64,000 nt of DNA from Himantopus leucocephalus (GCA_003993805.1 RSEF01000005.1:15585202-15649201), one strand, 5' to 3'. Positions 13,601 to 26,175 are shown, numbered from the stretch's first letter. The notes: generated by a model from the sequence alone, not told the origin. Translations and numbers: made by a program.

Positions 13601-16009
13601 ACATGTCATAAAAGTCATTATCAAGCCTTCCCTTCATTCCCTCCACATTTTTCATGGGGAAAAATGTTCCCTCTGCAAAAAGAAATTTGGAAAATTTCCA
13701 CCTATTCTACTGGCTGCACCCATGAGAGTATTTCTGCCTCTGGCAATAGCTTCTGCTCAAGTCTTGCTGTGCCGATGAGACATACGGCTCCGACGTATGG
13801 CTCCAGTATCTTTCTTGAGCAAGGGCTGGTGTGAGCAATACAGCAGGAGGTGCTACAAATAGGCAGAAAGTTTTGCAAAAACACGGAGTGGGAAGAGTGT
13901 GCTGTTGCAGCTGAAACCTGTGCTTGCTACATCTAACGCAAACAGTCCTCTGCTTCCAAAATTGCACAAAGCTAAAATAACTGCTTTTTGACCTTTTTAT
14001 CTTCTCACATCTCTCTGAGCCTTGCCATTCTCCTTTTGCCTGCCCCGGCCACCTGCCTTTGTCATTAGCAATAATCAGCAGCAATAAATAGGCGACATTT
14101 CATTGCTGCGGAAGCAGCCTGAGATATTTTGGGCCAAGCCAGCCGGGCTGGGGCTCTGCAAGCCCACTGGCCGGCAAGAAAAGACACCGCTAAAGTCACC
14201 TTGCCACCATCCTGGAGTTGCAGGGTCTGCTGAGAGCAACATGCCTGTGCATAGTGGCTGGCAGGGTCGGGGATGTCCCAGCTGGAAGCTGGCCGGGCTG
14301 GAGAGGAGTTACCACCTAGCAGCGGCTTCTGGATCAGCAAAGAAAAGGAGAAAAAAACAGAGGCACCGTGGCTGGGAGCAAAACCTAAGTATGAAGCAGC
14401 TCTGCTGGGACTGGTGGAAGGAAAGAAAGATCTCCACTGGGGGATAGATACTTGACAGTGGCCTGCGCAGGTCCCTGCAGGACTTGCAGAAGAGGCAACC
14501 TGTTGGACATAGGGGGCTGAACCGACGTGACCGAGAGGGGAGGGGACACCAGACTGGCAGGGAGGGCAGCTCACCAGGGTGGTGGGATGGAAGTGCTCAG
14601 CTTTTTTAGGTGCCCAGCTCCACAGGAGTTATCTGCAGAGGTACCTTTAAGGCTCTGGGCCTTGCATGCTTCAGTCATGTTTTAAAAATAGGACAGGAGG
14701 CTTCTACATCACTTAGGTATTTTGGAAAATTTTACTCAGCCTTTCTGCAGCTCCTGTCAATCCTTCTCAGTGTGGTGCCGAGATGCATACATGGCACGTA
14801 CACAAATAGCACGCTTCCCTAGCCCCTGTCGGCCATAGCCATAGACACCTCAACGGACTTTCCTGGCCATCCTCCACACCTCGGCAAGAAGGGATTGCAG
14901 GGGGCACAATGCCTCTAGTTATCCTGGCAGCAGTGTCCCCGCGGTGTTGAATGAGACTCCAAAAAGCCAGCAGCACTGGGATGAAGGGCAGCACAGCAAG
15001 CAGATGCTTTTACCTCCAGGGCGGAGGCAATGCTCGGGTACAGGCTCCTCTGGGTCTCCAGGGACGTGCCCACCACGGCCGGCGCTGACCCAACACGGAG
15101 CCCCTGAGGTCTTTGCTGCAACCCAGCGGAATGATGATGGCACGGGACGTTGTGCAGGTCCCTTCACCTGCCCTGCAGTCACTGCCGGAGAAGACTATTA
15201 ATGTGTGATTGTAGAGAAGCAGATCAGGGCAAGAGCACTGCCCAGTATACTGCCAACCGCAGGGAACTAGCAGTGGGGAAAGATGTTTCCTATTTGGGCT
15301 TTTTCAGATCAGAAGACTCTGCAAAGTTCAGCTCAGACAGTCCTATCCAGATTGTAGGGACTGTTTGTTCCCAGTTTTGGCAGGGTCCTGAATGATGCAT
15401 GAGTAACAGCATCCCTTAATTAGTGTAATATGCTGTACCAGGTTAGAAAGCACTCTCTGGTTTTGTTTTTCCTCCGTGTGTGTGTGTATTTCTCTTTAAA
15501 GGAGAAGGGAACGAACAGAAAACATTGCAGTTGTGTTTTTGTTGGTTGGGGCACCGATGAACCCTGTTCCGATTGGGCTAGTTATGAATCACTGGAGAGC
15601 GATATCCACACCAAAGAGTGCTGCAGCCAACCTGATGTCTGCTTGGCAGTTGTACTGAGCAAAAGCTCCTTAATTATTGTTTTTGCTCCCTGAATCTTAG
15701 TGGAATAAAGAGGAAAAAACCCTCTACCTTTGAATTTATGACACTGGGTGTGTAGGAGGTTGTGCATACATGTGCACCTGCGTGTGAACACATGTACGGA
15801 CACATGCATGGTTTGCTTTGACTCTAGCGATAAAGGAGAAAGCTCCGTCACCAGTTTTATTTTCCTTTGTCTATCCGACTCACTTTCTTTCATCCTCTGA
15901 TCAGTTTTGTTTGGGGCGTTTGAAACGTGCCCATCACGTCCCAGCCATCAGGAATGATGTGGTCATTACTGTGGCCACAAAGGACATCACTTGCCCTCCC
16001 ACCCTTCCT

Positions 16010-16170
16010 CCTGCGGTGTGTTCCCCCAGCGCTGCTCTACCCAGGAGCTGCTCTGCCAGTCTCCAGCCACGGCCTCTGCCCTTTACCCACGTGCCACCCG
16101 TGCCCGTCCTCCGCCCCGAGCATCTCTCCTGCTCCCATGCCAAGAGGAGTGCTGCCGCCCGCCCCAAAAT
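16010..16170. other. CpG-enriched patch
   Basis: About ten CpGs occur in 160 bp, clustered in CACCCGTGCCCGTCC and CGCCCCGAGC. It lies some 330 bp left of the TF-site cluster near 16.5 kb. It is too short and weak to call a CpG island with confidence. Confidence 0.3.
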
Positions 16171-16489
16171 CCCAGGCTTAGCCCCTTCTCCTCTGACTCA
16201 TGCTTCTTCCAGGAAGGGATGCCTCGAAATCTCCCTCCTTTTTCTCCTTTCCTCCAGGGCTTGCCAGAGCCGCCAGAAAGGTGCTGCTGGAGGATGCCGA
16301 GCCTTAGCTTGGGCCGGTACCGCTGCTTCTTTTTCCCATGGGACCCCCATGGCCTCTGCTTGCACGGGGACCAGGGTGGCGAGGGGAAATTGCCAGCATC
16401 GAAGGCTGCGGAGCAGAGCGGCACTGGGGTCTCAGACCGGTGCGGAAAGAGAAAGCTCTCTCCCACTGGGTAACCCGGCAGCAACTGCT

Positions 16490-16580
16490 ATTTCAGTAAA
16501 CATATCATTTTGTGCTCAGTAAACACACATTCCAGAGGAATGCTCTCATTGTTTTTTTGCTCTGTAATGCATTAATGAAG
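16490..16580. promoter_or_regulatory. Compact cluster of FOX, TEAD and homeodomain-type sites
   Basis: Within about 90 bp there are two GTAAACA forkhead-type words (16,496-16,502 and 16,519-16,525, starting 23 bp apart), an inverted pair of TEAD-type words CATTCC-AGA-GGAATG (16,528-16,542) and a palindromic TAAT-GC-ATTA site (16,565-16,574) matching the P2 arrangement for paired-class homeodomain dimers. The motifs are seen directly; enhancer function is inferred. No gene or transposon overlaps it. Confidence 0.35.
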
Positions 16581-17398
16581 AAATAAAGTTTAGGTTGTGT
16601 AATGGTGACAGCTTGAAGTCATTTTGCCTAGTGTTATTTCTCAGCGAAGGCTCAGCTCTCCCTGGAACGGGAGGGAAAAAAGAAGACCAGATTTCACTTC
16701 AAACTCACCAACATGTGCAAAAAAAATCAAAACACAACAGCAATTAACTCCCCTCCACATGCCCCAATAAAACTACCTCTCTCGCTCGCTCCGAGCTTTG
16801 TCACGTATGGGGCTGTTTATGGAGGAGACAATACAAAGTGGGTTTATACAAGGCTCTTGTTTTAATTTTTGTTTTATATCCACTGGAACCCTCAAGTAGT
16901 GAATTCATTTCCTGATATAGTAAACATTTCTGATGGCCAGGATTCTTTCTCTTTTCCCAAATGAACACAAACCCCTGGTCTAACTCACCAGCAGTGCAGT
17001 CTATACAAACAGACCCATCAGCTACATTTTCAAAGAATGCATCTTAAGCATGCAGCTAGGAAAATAAACAAGCAGCAACACCTTCACGAGAGCCCGGCGG
17101 ACCCCATCACAAGCAGGAAGCTTTTCTCCCCGAGATTTGCTCAAGCCCTCAACTGCATGTGGAAAAACTATCAGCTTTTCCCCATATTCCAGGAAACAAT
17201 CTTGTTCTCGCAGTTGCACACTGATGGCTGCCGGCTCGCTGCTAAATGATCTACGCAGTCCCTCTGATTTGTGACCCTATTTGCACTATGCAAATGTCTT
17301 CTGACAGCTCTCTTTTCCTGTCATTAAAACAAACAATGGCCCCTGTAACCAAAAAGGAAATCAGTAACAGGCAAAAGCTGTTCTCTCTTTTTCTTTGC

Positions 17399-17420
17399 TT
17401 TTTTTTTTTTTTTTTTTTTN
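17399..17420. repeat. T21 homopolymer ending in an ambiguous base
   Basis: Twenty-one T residues are followed immediately by a single N at 17,420. The N most likely marks uncertainty or a contig join at the homopolymer rather than a real base feature. Confidence 0.95.
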
Positions 17421-17602
17421 CTGGTTCTGGGACTAACTGTTAGTAATTACCCTGAAATATTCACAAACTTCTTCCTCTCCCAAACTGTTTTAGTCATCCT
17501 AGTGGCCAACCCAACATGTCTAATATAATTGCTTTTCTAAAAGACCTAAAAATAAATAAAAAAACCCCCCAATGATCAACCAGGTAAGAAACAGTTCTCA
17601 TC

Positions 17603-17630
17603 TTTTTTTTTATATATATATGTATATCTC
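17603..17630. repeat. T-run followed by short (TA)n tract
   Basis: A run of T residues passes into alternating TATATATATATG. This is a short imperfect low-complexity tract. Confidence 0.85.
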
Positions 17631-18065
17631 TATCTATGCACATATAGATAAATAAATTATGTTGACTTACTTGAGGAGCTTTTAAAATAGTTCCTAGTCT
17701 GTCAGGAATAATCTAAATATTGTTCTGAGAATGGAGAAACATGAACTAGTGAGAAATAAGAAGGTATTGTGGTTGGGGAATGATGTGCAGAGGGAGGAAG
17801 ACGTGCCTTTCTCTCTAGTCATCTCTCCATTCTCCAAAGCACAGAGAGCACCTGTCCTAAACTCTGTATCCAGCCCAAAAAAGTGCATTTCTGATGGCCA
17901 TGCGTTCCCAATGGCAGGTAGGGGACAGACCCTGCCAGTACACGGGTGCTCTGCCTTTGATTTCAGTGGGAAAAGGGCTGCATTCAGAGACTTCAGGGTA
18001 CTTAAACACCCCTGGGATTTGCTTCTTTGTCTTTTAAATAATACGGTATACATAATCCTAAACTG

Positions 18066-18150
18066 GGCCAGTTTTCCACCCCATCACACAAGCTTTGTGC
18101 CTGTAGGGCTCAGCTGAAGTCAATGGTGTTAATGTTGACATAAGACCATG
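18066..18150. repeat. Possible relic of an ancient palindromic amniote repeat
   Basis: The words GGGCCAGTTTTCC and CTGAAGTCAATGGTG, in this order, resemble a palindromic interspersed repeat that I recall from turtle and crocodilian genomes. Similarity is limited to these words, so the call is weak. Confidence 0.28.
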
Positions 18151-21100
18151 ATGACCAAGTGGGAAATTAGTCCCGTAACACTTGATTGTCTTTTGCAAAA
18201 ATTTTCTAAATGGTCTTAATGGTTTTGTTTGTGGTACGTGTTGCTCACTCCTGATTGTACTTCTGCCAAGTTGTATTTTTAACTGTAAACACTGGCCTCT
18301 CAGAGAATTTGAAGTAAAGCAAAACAGAAGAGATGTTCAAAATAACGTTACAACCTAATTTAATTTATCCCTTGGTAATTGCATTTGTAGGAAATGAACA
18401 ACACAAACAAAACAGAACTCAAGCCTTTCCAGCCATTGGAATTGCTTGCACATGCAGATGCATCGGTTACAGGCAGCACACAGTTAAGTCTCTGACCGCG
18501 TTAGGAGAAATGCAATGAGGCGTTGGGAAGCTGCCGGTTTGAGGTGACACCTGCCTTGGGTCCCTGCTCGTAGGTGCCACCTATTGAACATCATCCAGCC
18601 CGGCCAGCTCTCCCATCGCTCTTCCATTTCCTGCATTTCCCATCCTTAATTTTTCCCGTACGAATCAATCCACTCCATGCGTCGATCCTGGAGAAAATAT
18701 AGCTGGACAACTACTTGCCAAACTCAATTAACCACGCAACTGTAGTCCCTTCTCTTGGCCCTGTATCAGTAAGATATTTACATGCTCGCCTAATTTTAAT
18801 CATATGAACCGCTCTGAGTAAATCCTGTTGAACTTGGGCCTCTGTTTGCAAATGCTGCAGGAACTTTACAGATGTGTTTGACGCGCCGTTATTACGTGAA
18901 TGGTTTCACTGGCCATTTCTCAGTCTTTGGGTGGCTTGTAAACTATGCAGCCTGACTGCAGTTCAAGTATTTGTTATTTGCCTTTTTTTTTTCCTTTTCA
19001 TTTGGGCACTTCTTGGTGAGTTCATCTGCGTGTCGATGTTTACCTCTGTCACGTGGCAGAGCTCCTCTGCTTTGATTCGAGGAGTCCCAAACCCACGAAC
19101 AGCTCTCCAAACCAGTTATGCAAACCCCTCACTGCACAGACCCATGTGAACACGGATTTGCACAAGCGTTTGTCCACCGGTTCATATTTACACAAGCATC
19201 TGCAACATGTCCCCATCCCATGAATATTTCAGCAAGTGTTGTTGTACCTGCCTGATTGCTTGCCAGAAGCAATCACTCGGAGAATCGCTGTCACTGCCAA
19301 AATAAACTCATGGGTTTTATTTGAGGGAGGACTTGTAAATAGTATTTTTTCTAGCGTTCACCCAGTTCTAAGTGGAACTCCCTGTGTGATGAGTGCTGTT
19401 TACAGTGCAGCTCTGTTTGTTGTTAAATGGGGAAAAAAAGGCAGTTTCTTGCACTTGCCAGCAGCACGCCAATGTGGTGGAGGAAGGTACATCCCCTCCT
19501 GCTGTCAACTCTTGCACGAAAAGACGATGCCCTACTTCTTGCTCTGCTTCGCACTAAAAGCCCACGTGGATACACAGGATTTTCAGGCTCTCAGAGTGGC
19601 AAATTGTAGGAAAGATGAATGGGGAAAGCCCTAAACTGGGTAGAGAAATGTTGACATTTTCCCTACAAGTCTTGCCATGGCTCCACTGCTCAAAGAGCTG
19701 TTAATGATACACCCTGCAAGGAATGATGAGCCGCATGTGTTAGTAGATTTAAAGGCAGGGAAAGCTCATCCCCAAATAGGGGAAAATGCAGGTAGCAGGC
19801 GAATTTCTGAAAAGAAGCTATTCCTGGACGAGCATAAAGCTGCGGGGACACGAGGGGCTCAGGAGTGGGGCAGGACCTGGTGCAGCACAGGAGGAAGGTG
19901 GATCAGAGAGCCAGAAGCCCCATCTCCACTGCTTCATCTCTCCAGGTAATTGTGGCTTCTCCTACACACGCCAAGAAACCCACACGTCACAATGATGAAA
20001 TCACACTTTTCTCCCACAAGGGAAAAGGGAGTATTTTTCTTTCTGCTTTTTCCCGTTTTCGCTGTGATCAGAGTGAAAGGGAACTCTCTTTGCAGATGGA
20101 GCGTAGGAACGGGAGTGTTGTGGTGTCTCTGCAAATGCCATGTAGTCCTTCCAAAACCCTGCATCGCCAGCCATTCAAGACCTGCCGTTTTCCTCCCCAT
20201 ACCATCCTCAGGGAGGAGGAAGAAACACCTGGAGGCTGCTGGTGGCTCCAGGGTGGTTTGGAAAGCTGAAGGCTGTGGAGGATTATACAGGGACACCAGC
20301 TCAAATAAGGCCAATGCCGTTAGAAATCACAAGTGACTGGCAGTATGAATGGCATCACTCCACATTTCTGAGACCTTAAGCCGCTTTTGCTCCTGTGTTT
20401 GGCACAGCCCCAAGGTTTGACCACTGCAACCTCAATGCTCCTGTCTTAAATGAGAGCTGGGTGCAAGCTCCTACTGCTCCAGGGAGTCCTTTGGTCTCCA
20501 GGCTAAAAAGTAGTTGCCAGCTTTTGAGACACTTTAACCTTCTTTTTTCCATTTGAGGCGTGTCCTCTCTTCACCTTCACTTTTTTCTTTTTTTTTTTTT
20601 TTATTCTCATATTTAAAGCCGATTACTTTGCCTGCTACATTAGCCATTCACCTGTTCCTAAGACTGAGGAATGGCTTAAACACTCTTTTGACACAGTCCC
20701 TTGAAAGTGGGTTGCTCTGCTGCGGTCAATGAACATAGCGTGGGAAAAATGCATTAATACTTTCACTGGTAACACTGAGGATGGCTATAAATAAACCCTT
20801 CATTACAGTATTCATATATTATTACATCATATAGCCACTTAAAACAGAGAGCAATTGGAAGTGTTGAATAATGTAAGGATAATCGCCTCTACATTAGTTC
20901 CACTGTCATTGGCATTATGTATTGCTTGGTGATATTGCCATGCTCGTTGCTTCGCCCAGTGTTGCGTGACATTGGTGGTGACGTTAGAGCATCAACGGGC
21001 CCTCTGCAAATGACATGCAGTACTTTGCACAGCACATGTAGCTCAGTATTATATAATAAGGGTGCTTCACCAGAGAATTTTGGCAGCACATGCTTTGTTC

Positions 21101-22112
21101 CTGACCATTTCTTTCAAACAAGGTGTCCATCTCTTAAAGGAAGTTTGCTTTAAAGCAGCCAACTAAAGATGCCCGTTGTGCAAGGCTCCAGCACCCTCAT
21201 GCATGGAGAAGGGAAGTTTGCATCACAGTGGCCAACTGTGCATCTTAGAAATTAGCCCACATTGTGCTGATGAGGCACATTGGGTCTCAGGTGACTCCTG
21301 TTGCTCCAATGCCTTGTCCAGCCTGAGACGTAGCTGAGAGATGGTGAGGGCAGGAAACTGAAATGCTCATAGCTTCGTAAGAAGGCATTATAGTGGTGAG
21401 ACTCAAACTCATGGTGTGTGAATCCGGTTCTGGGGCATATGGAGGACTTCCTCCCAAAACAAATCAGGTTACTTAAAAGTGCTATTAAACGATACAAAAG
21501 CATTATAATTCCTTTGGGTTTTTTTGTTGTTGCTTCTCTTCCTTTTTCAGAGGAGGGGAGTGGGTGGATAACATGCTTGGTGTGACTGTGCTTAGACCAT
21601 GGCTGAGTAGCTTTCTTGCTGACTATGGATTTCAATTTCCTCAGTTTTGACAAACTTCCCCTTAAGGAAACCCAACAAAACAAAAATCCTATCTCTTGAT
21701 TTGAATGTCTCACTGCTGGTTTTCATGGCAGGGATGCCCATCTCAATTACACTGTGGTCAACAGCATTCAGTGCCTCATTGATCGTCACTTATTAAACAA
21801 GCTCCTGTGTGGCCTTGAGGACCAAGTCCAGAGGATGATCTCCACCACAGTGCTTGGAAGGGGATGCTCCAAAAAGCAGTCATTTCAGATGTTGAGAAAT
21901 CGCTTCTCTGAACCTTGTCCTCACATGACATAGGACCAATTTCTGCACAAAGATCTCCAGTTGACTTTTATTACAGCTCCGATTTAGCTGCTTCTTTGAT
22001 TTATCGCAACAATGCACATTCAATATCTTTCTTCTGATCTGGAGGCCAGAAATATAACTCTACTCATATGTTTGTATTCTTAGGACTTGGGATTTCACAG
22101 ATTCAGAAACTC

Positions 22113-22430
22113 ATTCATAGATTCACAGGGTTTAAGGCCAGAAGGAACCATGAGAACATCTGGTATGACTTCCTATATTTCAAAGCCATTCAGTTGCAGC
22201 CAATTAGCCCAATACTGAGCCCAGTAGCTTTGCTGCGTCTTCCAGAAAAACATCCAGCTCTGGACATACCAAAATATGGGAATGTGAACATATCAGAAGT
22301 TGGGGACTCACCACCCTACTTGATTTTGAAGCTCACATTAATAAAAAAATGTGCCTTTTTTCTAATATGCTTTTGTTTGGCTTCACATCTAGCAATCAGT
22401 TTTGCACCTTTCTCCACTTTATAACTGAGC
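22113..22430 (-). mobile_element. Ancient CR1 LINE 3' fragment, minus orientation
   Basis: The left edge ATTCATAGATTCACAGG resembles the 3'-terminal repeats of CR1 elements read on the opposite strand. It is followed by AAGGCCAGAAGGAACCATGA, a TCTGGTATGACTTCCT-type segment and GAAAAACATCCAGCTCTGG, matching in order the old CR1 families found across birds, turtles and crocodilians as I remember them. The copy is heavily diverged, non-autonomous and 5'-truncated. A 118-codon open frame crossing it is fortuitous. Confidence 0.8.
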
Positions 22431-24153
22431 AGCATTGCCTGGAAGGATATATTCTTCAAACTTTGGAGCTGGGGTTTATTTTGCCCAACATCTGAACAAA
22501 AGGCTGATATATCAGAAATATTTGTGAGATGACTTTACTGCAGTTTTGTCTATTTAAAAACTTCTTGCATTTTTGCTTGCGTTATTATTTGTTCATAAAT
22601 AATACAGAGAAAATTCACTCTGAATAAGGGAACAGAAATTTGCCTTTCAGAAAATGTTGGTGTGAGAACTTGGGATATTTAAAAATATTTTTCAAAAGAT
22701 TTTAATTTAGAAAAATGAACAGAAATTCAACTTGCTGATGCAAAACACAAACTGGCATTTCACGGTGAAACAAGAGCTGTGACAAGCCTTGCCAATGGGC
22801 TTCTGAACACCTCACTCATCTCCCTGCAAAGCTGCGTTGTACGTTATTACTCTCTCCCAATACCCTTTTGACACAGAGATGGAAATAGAGCTGTGTCTCA
22901 CACCATCGAGTCATATTTGCCAGCTTTGAAATTAGTTGTGCAATCTTATTCTGCATCCTTTCTATTTTTCAGTAGCTGTACCATTCACTGGGACTCCCGA
23001 TCCTGAAGGGCTTGATCACTGCTGCGGTTTGTCCTTCTGGCTATTTGTCAAGGACACACTTTTCTCACTGTTGCAAATTTACACCAGACGCTCTTAGGTT
23101 TTGTTCAGTATTATCCTTCCTTCTTCTTTCCGAGTGGGCAGAAATTTTAATGCTACACGAATGGCCTTCTGAAAGAGGCTCATTTCCATTTCATTTTCTG
23201 AACTCTATGACTTTCTTCCCTCCATCCAAATGTTATTGGTTTTCATTATTTTTTGTGTACTTAATAAATAGCAGTGGAAGAACTGGGAAGAATCAGATGC
23301 TTGTCTCACATGGATTTCTCCATCTTTTGCAGTACATGAAATTCAAGGAAAAAAACCTGCTCTTTGGGCTGAGGAATGCAATAGCCGCATGCTGGCAGGC
23401 AGAAATGCTGGTGACGTCAGTGGCAGGAATGTGGGTACCACCTAGCCACCCTATTGCTAATACTTCTAGCTTTTACCTCTGGGCCTGATGAACCACGTCA
23501 TCTGTCTAGCTGGAAGTCATGCTCTGAACTTGTTTTGGAGAGCTGGTGCGTGATTGTAGAGGCTTATAGCTAAGGAATGTGGAGTGTCTCACACAGCGCT
23601 GCATAAAAGCATCAAGTCTGGGGTAGGAGAGACCATTGGCCTCCCGGGAACTGCAGAGTGTGGATGGGGAGTAAAATCATTAATATTAATAGCACCGGCC
23701 TTGGAGGAGCACCCTGGGGCTCTGTCAGTGAGAGCTACTCCAGCACGCAAGGTGCAGAGCAAACAAGAACGCAGTCCCTTTGCTCGAGGATGGTCATGAG
23801 ACAAATGCACCTGAACACTGCAGGCACGGCCAGTTACTGCATGTTTGTAGGCTTCTGGAAGTGAGCCATCACCAGGCACTTCTGTGGGTTCATTTCATCA
23901 ACTGATGGTATCCAAATGCAAGGCTATAAAAAACGAGTCTTTGCCGGAGACCTCATTTTTGCTGGTAGGAGGAGAGCATTTGGACAGAGGCAGCCTGCCT
24001 GCTTGTAAAAAAAAAAAAAGGATGTAAAGTTTGTGGCAAAGCCTGTCATTTCTGGAAAATTCTGACTTCTTTCTGGGTATTTCTACAGATCCATTACTTA
24101 TGAAATAGTTGCACATCCCATGCTGCTAATATACAATCCCCACATGACTCCTA

Positions 24154-24225
24154 CCAGTTTTACAGGCAGGGAGCTGAGGTACAAAAGAAAATGAGAGGAG
24201 CTGAAGGACTGAGCCACAGGGGAAG
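24154..24225 (-). mobile_element. MIR-family SINE relic, minus orientation
   Basis: GTTTTACAGGCAGGGAGCTGAGGTACA matches, with substitutions, the reverse-oriented MIR segment that normally reads as a stretch ending in GGGGAAACTGAGGC-type sequence. The rest of the element is poorly preserved, so boundaries are approximate. Confidence 0.5.
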
Positions 24226-25121
24226 CCCCTGGTGAAGGAAAGAGTTAGCCTGCTTTCCCCCAGCCACCCTTAGTCTCTCTTCCAGTCTTGCAACAGCCAT
24301 GGGGGAAAAACAACCAAGCCAGGCGGAACTGCGACCCGCTCCTGTGGATCTATGTCCAGAGGTCTCCAAATGGCGAAAGCATTTTGGTGTGGGTGTGCAG
24401 CCTCAACCTCTTCTTCATAAAAAAAAAGAAAGAAGATATAAAACTGCTGTGATGGAGCCAAAAGGGATTTTTCGTTTTTTTCTTGGCCCTCTTGCTACTT
24501 CTGTGGGAACCCAGCAGTATTGTTTCCAGAAGGCTCAGTCTCTGTCACCCAAGTCTTTGGCGTGTTTGGGGACACCCTTACTACTTCCCTTTCCTCCCCT
24601 GCAGAAGAGTCCAACACAGCTTTGACCGCAAAGCCCAGGAGGCCTTGGAGTTTGTCTGAAACAAAAGAAAAAGATTGCGAAAGGCGGTGGTGTCAAATAA
24701 TGCTTCCATTTAGTAGGAATTTTGCTCCCCTTGCATTCCCAGGCAGCACCTGCTGTGTGAGGCTCTTGGCCAGCTCCTCTGAGCCTCTGTGGTAAAACAA
24801 ACAAAAACAGCAGGGAAAAAAATTCCTCTTTATAACGCCTGTTATCCTCAGGCTACCTTCCAACGCTGCCTCGCCTCCCCATGTCGACGGTACTCTCCAG
24901 GGAAACAGGATACTACGGGGCCAGAAAGCCTTGTGCAAATGGGCAGTTGAGCAACGGAGGAAGAGACCCCGTCTTATTGAAAACAAGACTGTTTTCCTTC
25001 TCTTCCTTCATGTCTCAATGCAGAAGGGTCCTTATTGATGTCCCAGCCAAAAAAAAAAAAAAGAAATGACACGTTGTTACTGCCATAGCAAAAGCACTTA
25101 GGAATTTTTCTCCATTAGGGG

Positions 25122-25122
25122 N
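25122..25122. other. Isolated ambiguous base (N)
   Basis: A single N within TAGGGGNCAGTC. It is an unresolved base in the assembly and breaks any reading frame crossing it. Confidence 0.95.
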
Positions 25123-25590
25123 CAGTCTGTCTGGAGGGGCTGGGGGACATTGTCTTTGGAGATGTTTATAACCCTCTCCTCAGCCTTTGTTATCCACTGT
25201 TCCTCCTCATGTGCCTTATGGTTTCAGGGTAGTTTTGAAGTCATTTTGTGTTTCAGAGCATGGTGGCACCGTCGGTGCTGGAGGTTGTTCATGTTTATCT
25301 GGTGTCTGGCCCAAATGGCCCACCTGCTGTTTACCTGCTCGGCCCCTGGCACTGTCGCACTGCTAGCAATGCTGGTGGGGACTTGTGCAGCTTTCAGGAG
25401 AGAGCTAATCTCTCACGGGGGCTTAACAACATCTCTTGTACCGCACACCCACCCTGTGACCCCTGCCTGCTCTGCACGCATTCGATCAAGGAAGAAAAAG
25501 ACTTTCAGGACCTTGTTTTTGATCCTACCTTTAGGCAACACCTTCCAGATAGCTCTCCCTAAGCCGAATAGCCCTGCGTTTGATACAGAC

Positions 25591-25650
25591 AGAGATTCAC
25601 AGGCTGTTGTGATCACCTGGCCTGACCTTTGTAGCACAGGCTATTGAATA
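25591..25650 (-). mobile_element. Short ancient CR1 LINE relic, minus orientation
   Basis: AGATTCACAGGCTGTTGTGA, then TCACCTGGCCTGACCT and GCACAGGC, follow the order of an old sauropsid CR1 3' end, parallel to the better-preserved copy at 22.1 kb. Only some 60 bp are recognisable and the rest has decayed. Confidence 0.6.
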
Positions 25651-26170
25651 ACTGGTGGCATCCAAAGCAGATACAACCCTTGTTCTATTCAACCCCACTG
25701 CCTTAATTTCACCTCAGATAGAGCTCCAATTCAAAGTTTCTCAGCAAACGTTCAGGTCTACACTTTGACCAGTCTCCTTTCCTTCCTTCCCTCTTATTGC
25801 ATACCTGATTGAGGGTAAAGAGAAGAGCAAAGATGCAGGAAGATGGAGGTACGTGCTGGGAAAATCCAGGGATTGTGGAAGTGATGGGAGAAGTACATGT
25901 GACCTTCCACTTTCCTCCTTACTAGAGCTTTCCCAAGGTGTGGACCAACATCTTCATACTACCCACCAAGGATCACATTTGGAAGAGACAGCTCAGCTCC
26001 TCATTTTGTTGGAAGAAGCATTTAAGCTCTGTAGGCTACCAGTGCATCTGCCAAGATGTCTCTGCACCCTTAAAATGAAAGATGTTCTACAAAGGGCTCC
26101 CACTCTTTTTGTGGACTCCTGTTCTGAGAACTGTGCTTGGTGTCCCATGTGCATGTCCTTATTTTTGAAT

Positions 26171-26175
26171 GTGCT
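26171..26175. repeat. Left target-site duplication of the solo LTR
   Basis: GTGCT immediately precedes the LTR start (TGTGC...) and is repeated exactly at 26,776-26,780 after the LTR end (...TACA). Confidence 0.85.

Larger units (their letters stand above)
9401..16480. other. GC-richer non-coding stretch, no gene recognised
   Basis: GC content is visibly higher than in the flanks, and open frames are correspondingly longer: 213 codons on the minus strand at 10,222-10,863, 188 codons on plus at 12,195-12,761 and 234 codons on plus at 15,818-16,522. Each overlaps open frames in other phases or on the other strand. None shows a signal peptide, domain or repeated pattern I recognise. An A-rich tract at 12,372-12,408 encodes the poly-lysine seen in one of them. 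I see no transposon. Confidence 0.5.
16581..22100. other. Unique non-coding DNA, no gene or transposon recognised
   Basis: Ordinary sequence with A+T-rich segments, including a stretch at about 18,690-18,960 carrying homeodomain-like words and a CpG-containing GACGCGCCGTTATTACG. Several T-rich tracts are present (17,399-17,419; 20,580-20,602). Open frames near 19.2-20.3 kb overlap each other on both strands and look fortuitous. Confidence 0.55.
22431..26170. other. Non-coding stretch between CR1 relic and solo LTR
   Basis: No gene recognised. It contains one weak MIR relic (near 24.15 kb), one short CR1 relic (near 25.6 kb), an A13 run at 24,007-24,019, an A run near 25,050-25,063 and an isolated N at 25,122. 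A 165-codon frame at 25,150-25,647 runs into the CR1 relic and overlaps other frames, so I reject it as a gene. The A+T-rich part at about 22,590-22,770 has AAAATGTT-like words that might be a repeat. Confidence 0.5.

Noticed and set aside
15470..15805. TG-rich and alternating purine-pyrimidine stretches as Z-DNA or hairpin gene
   Set aside because: The GTGTGTGTGT tract is short and the later CATACATGTGCAC-like words are imperfect. There is no stem long enough for a microRNA-type hairpin.
15818..16522. 234-codon open frame, plus strand
   Set aside because: It has two overlapping long frames in other phases and one on the minus strand, all caused by high GC. It is proline/serine/alanine-rich without a domain and runs into the 16.5-kb regulatory-like cluster.
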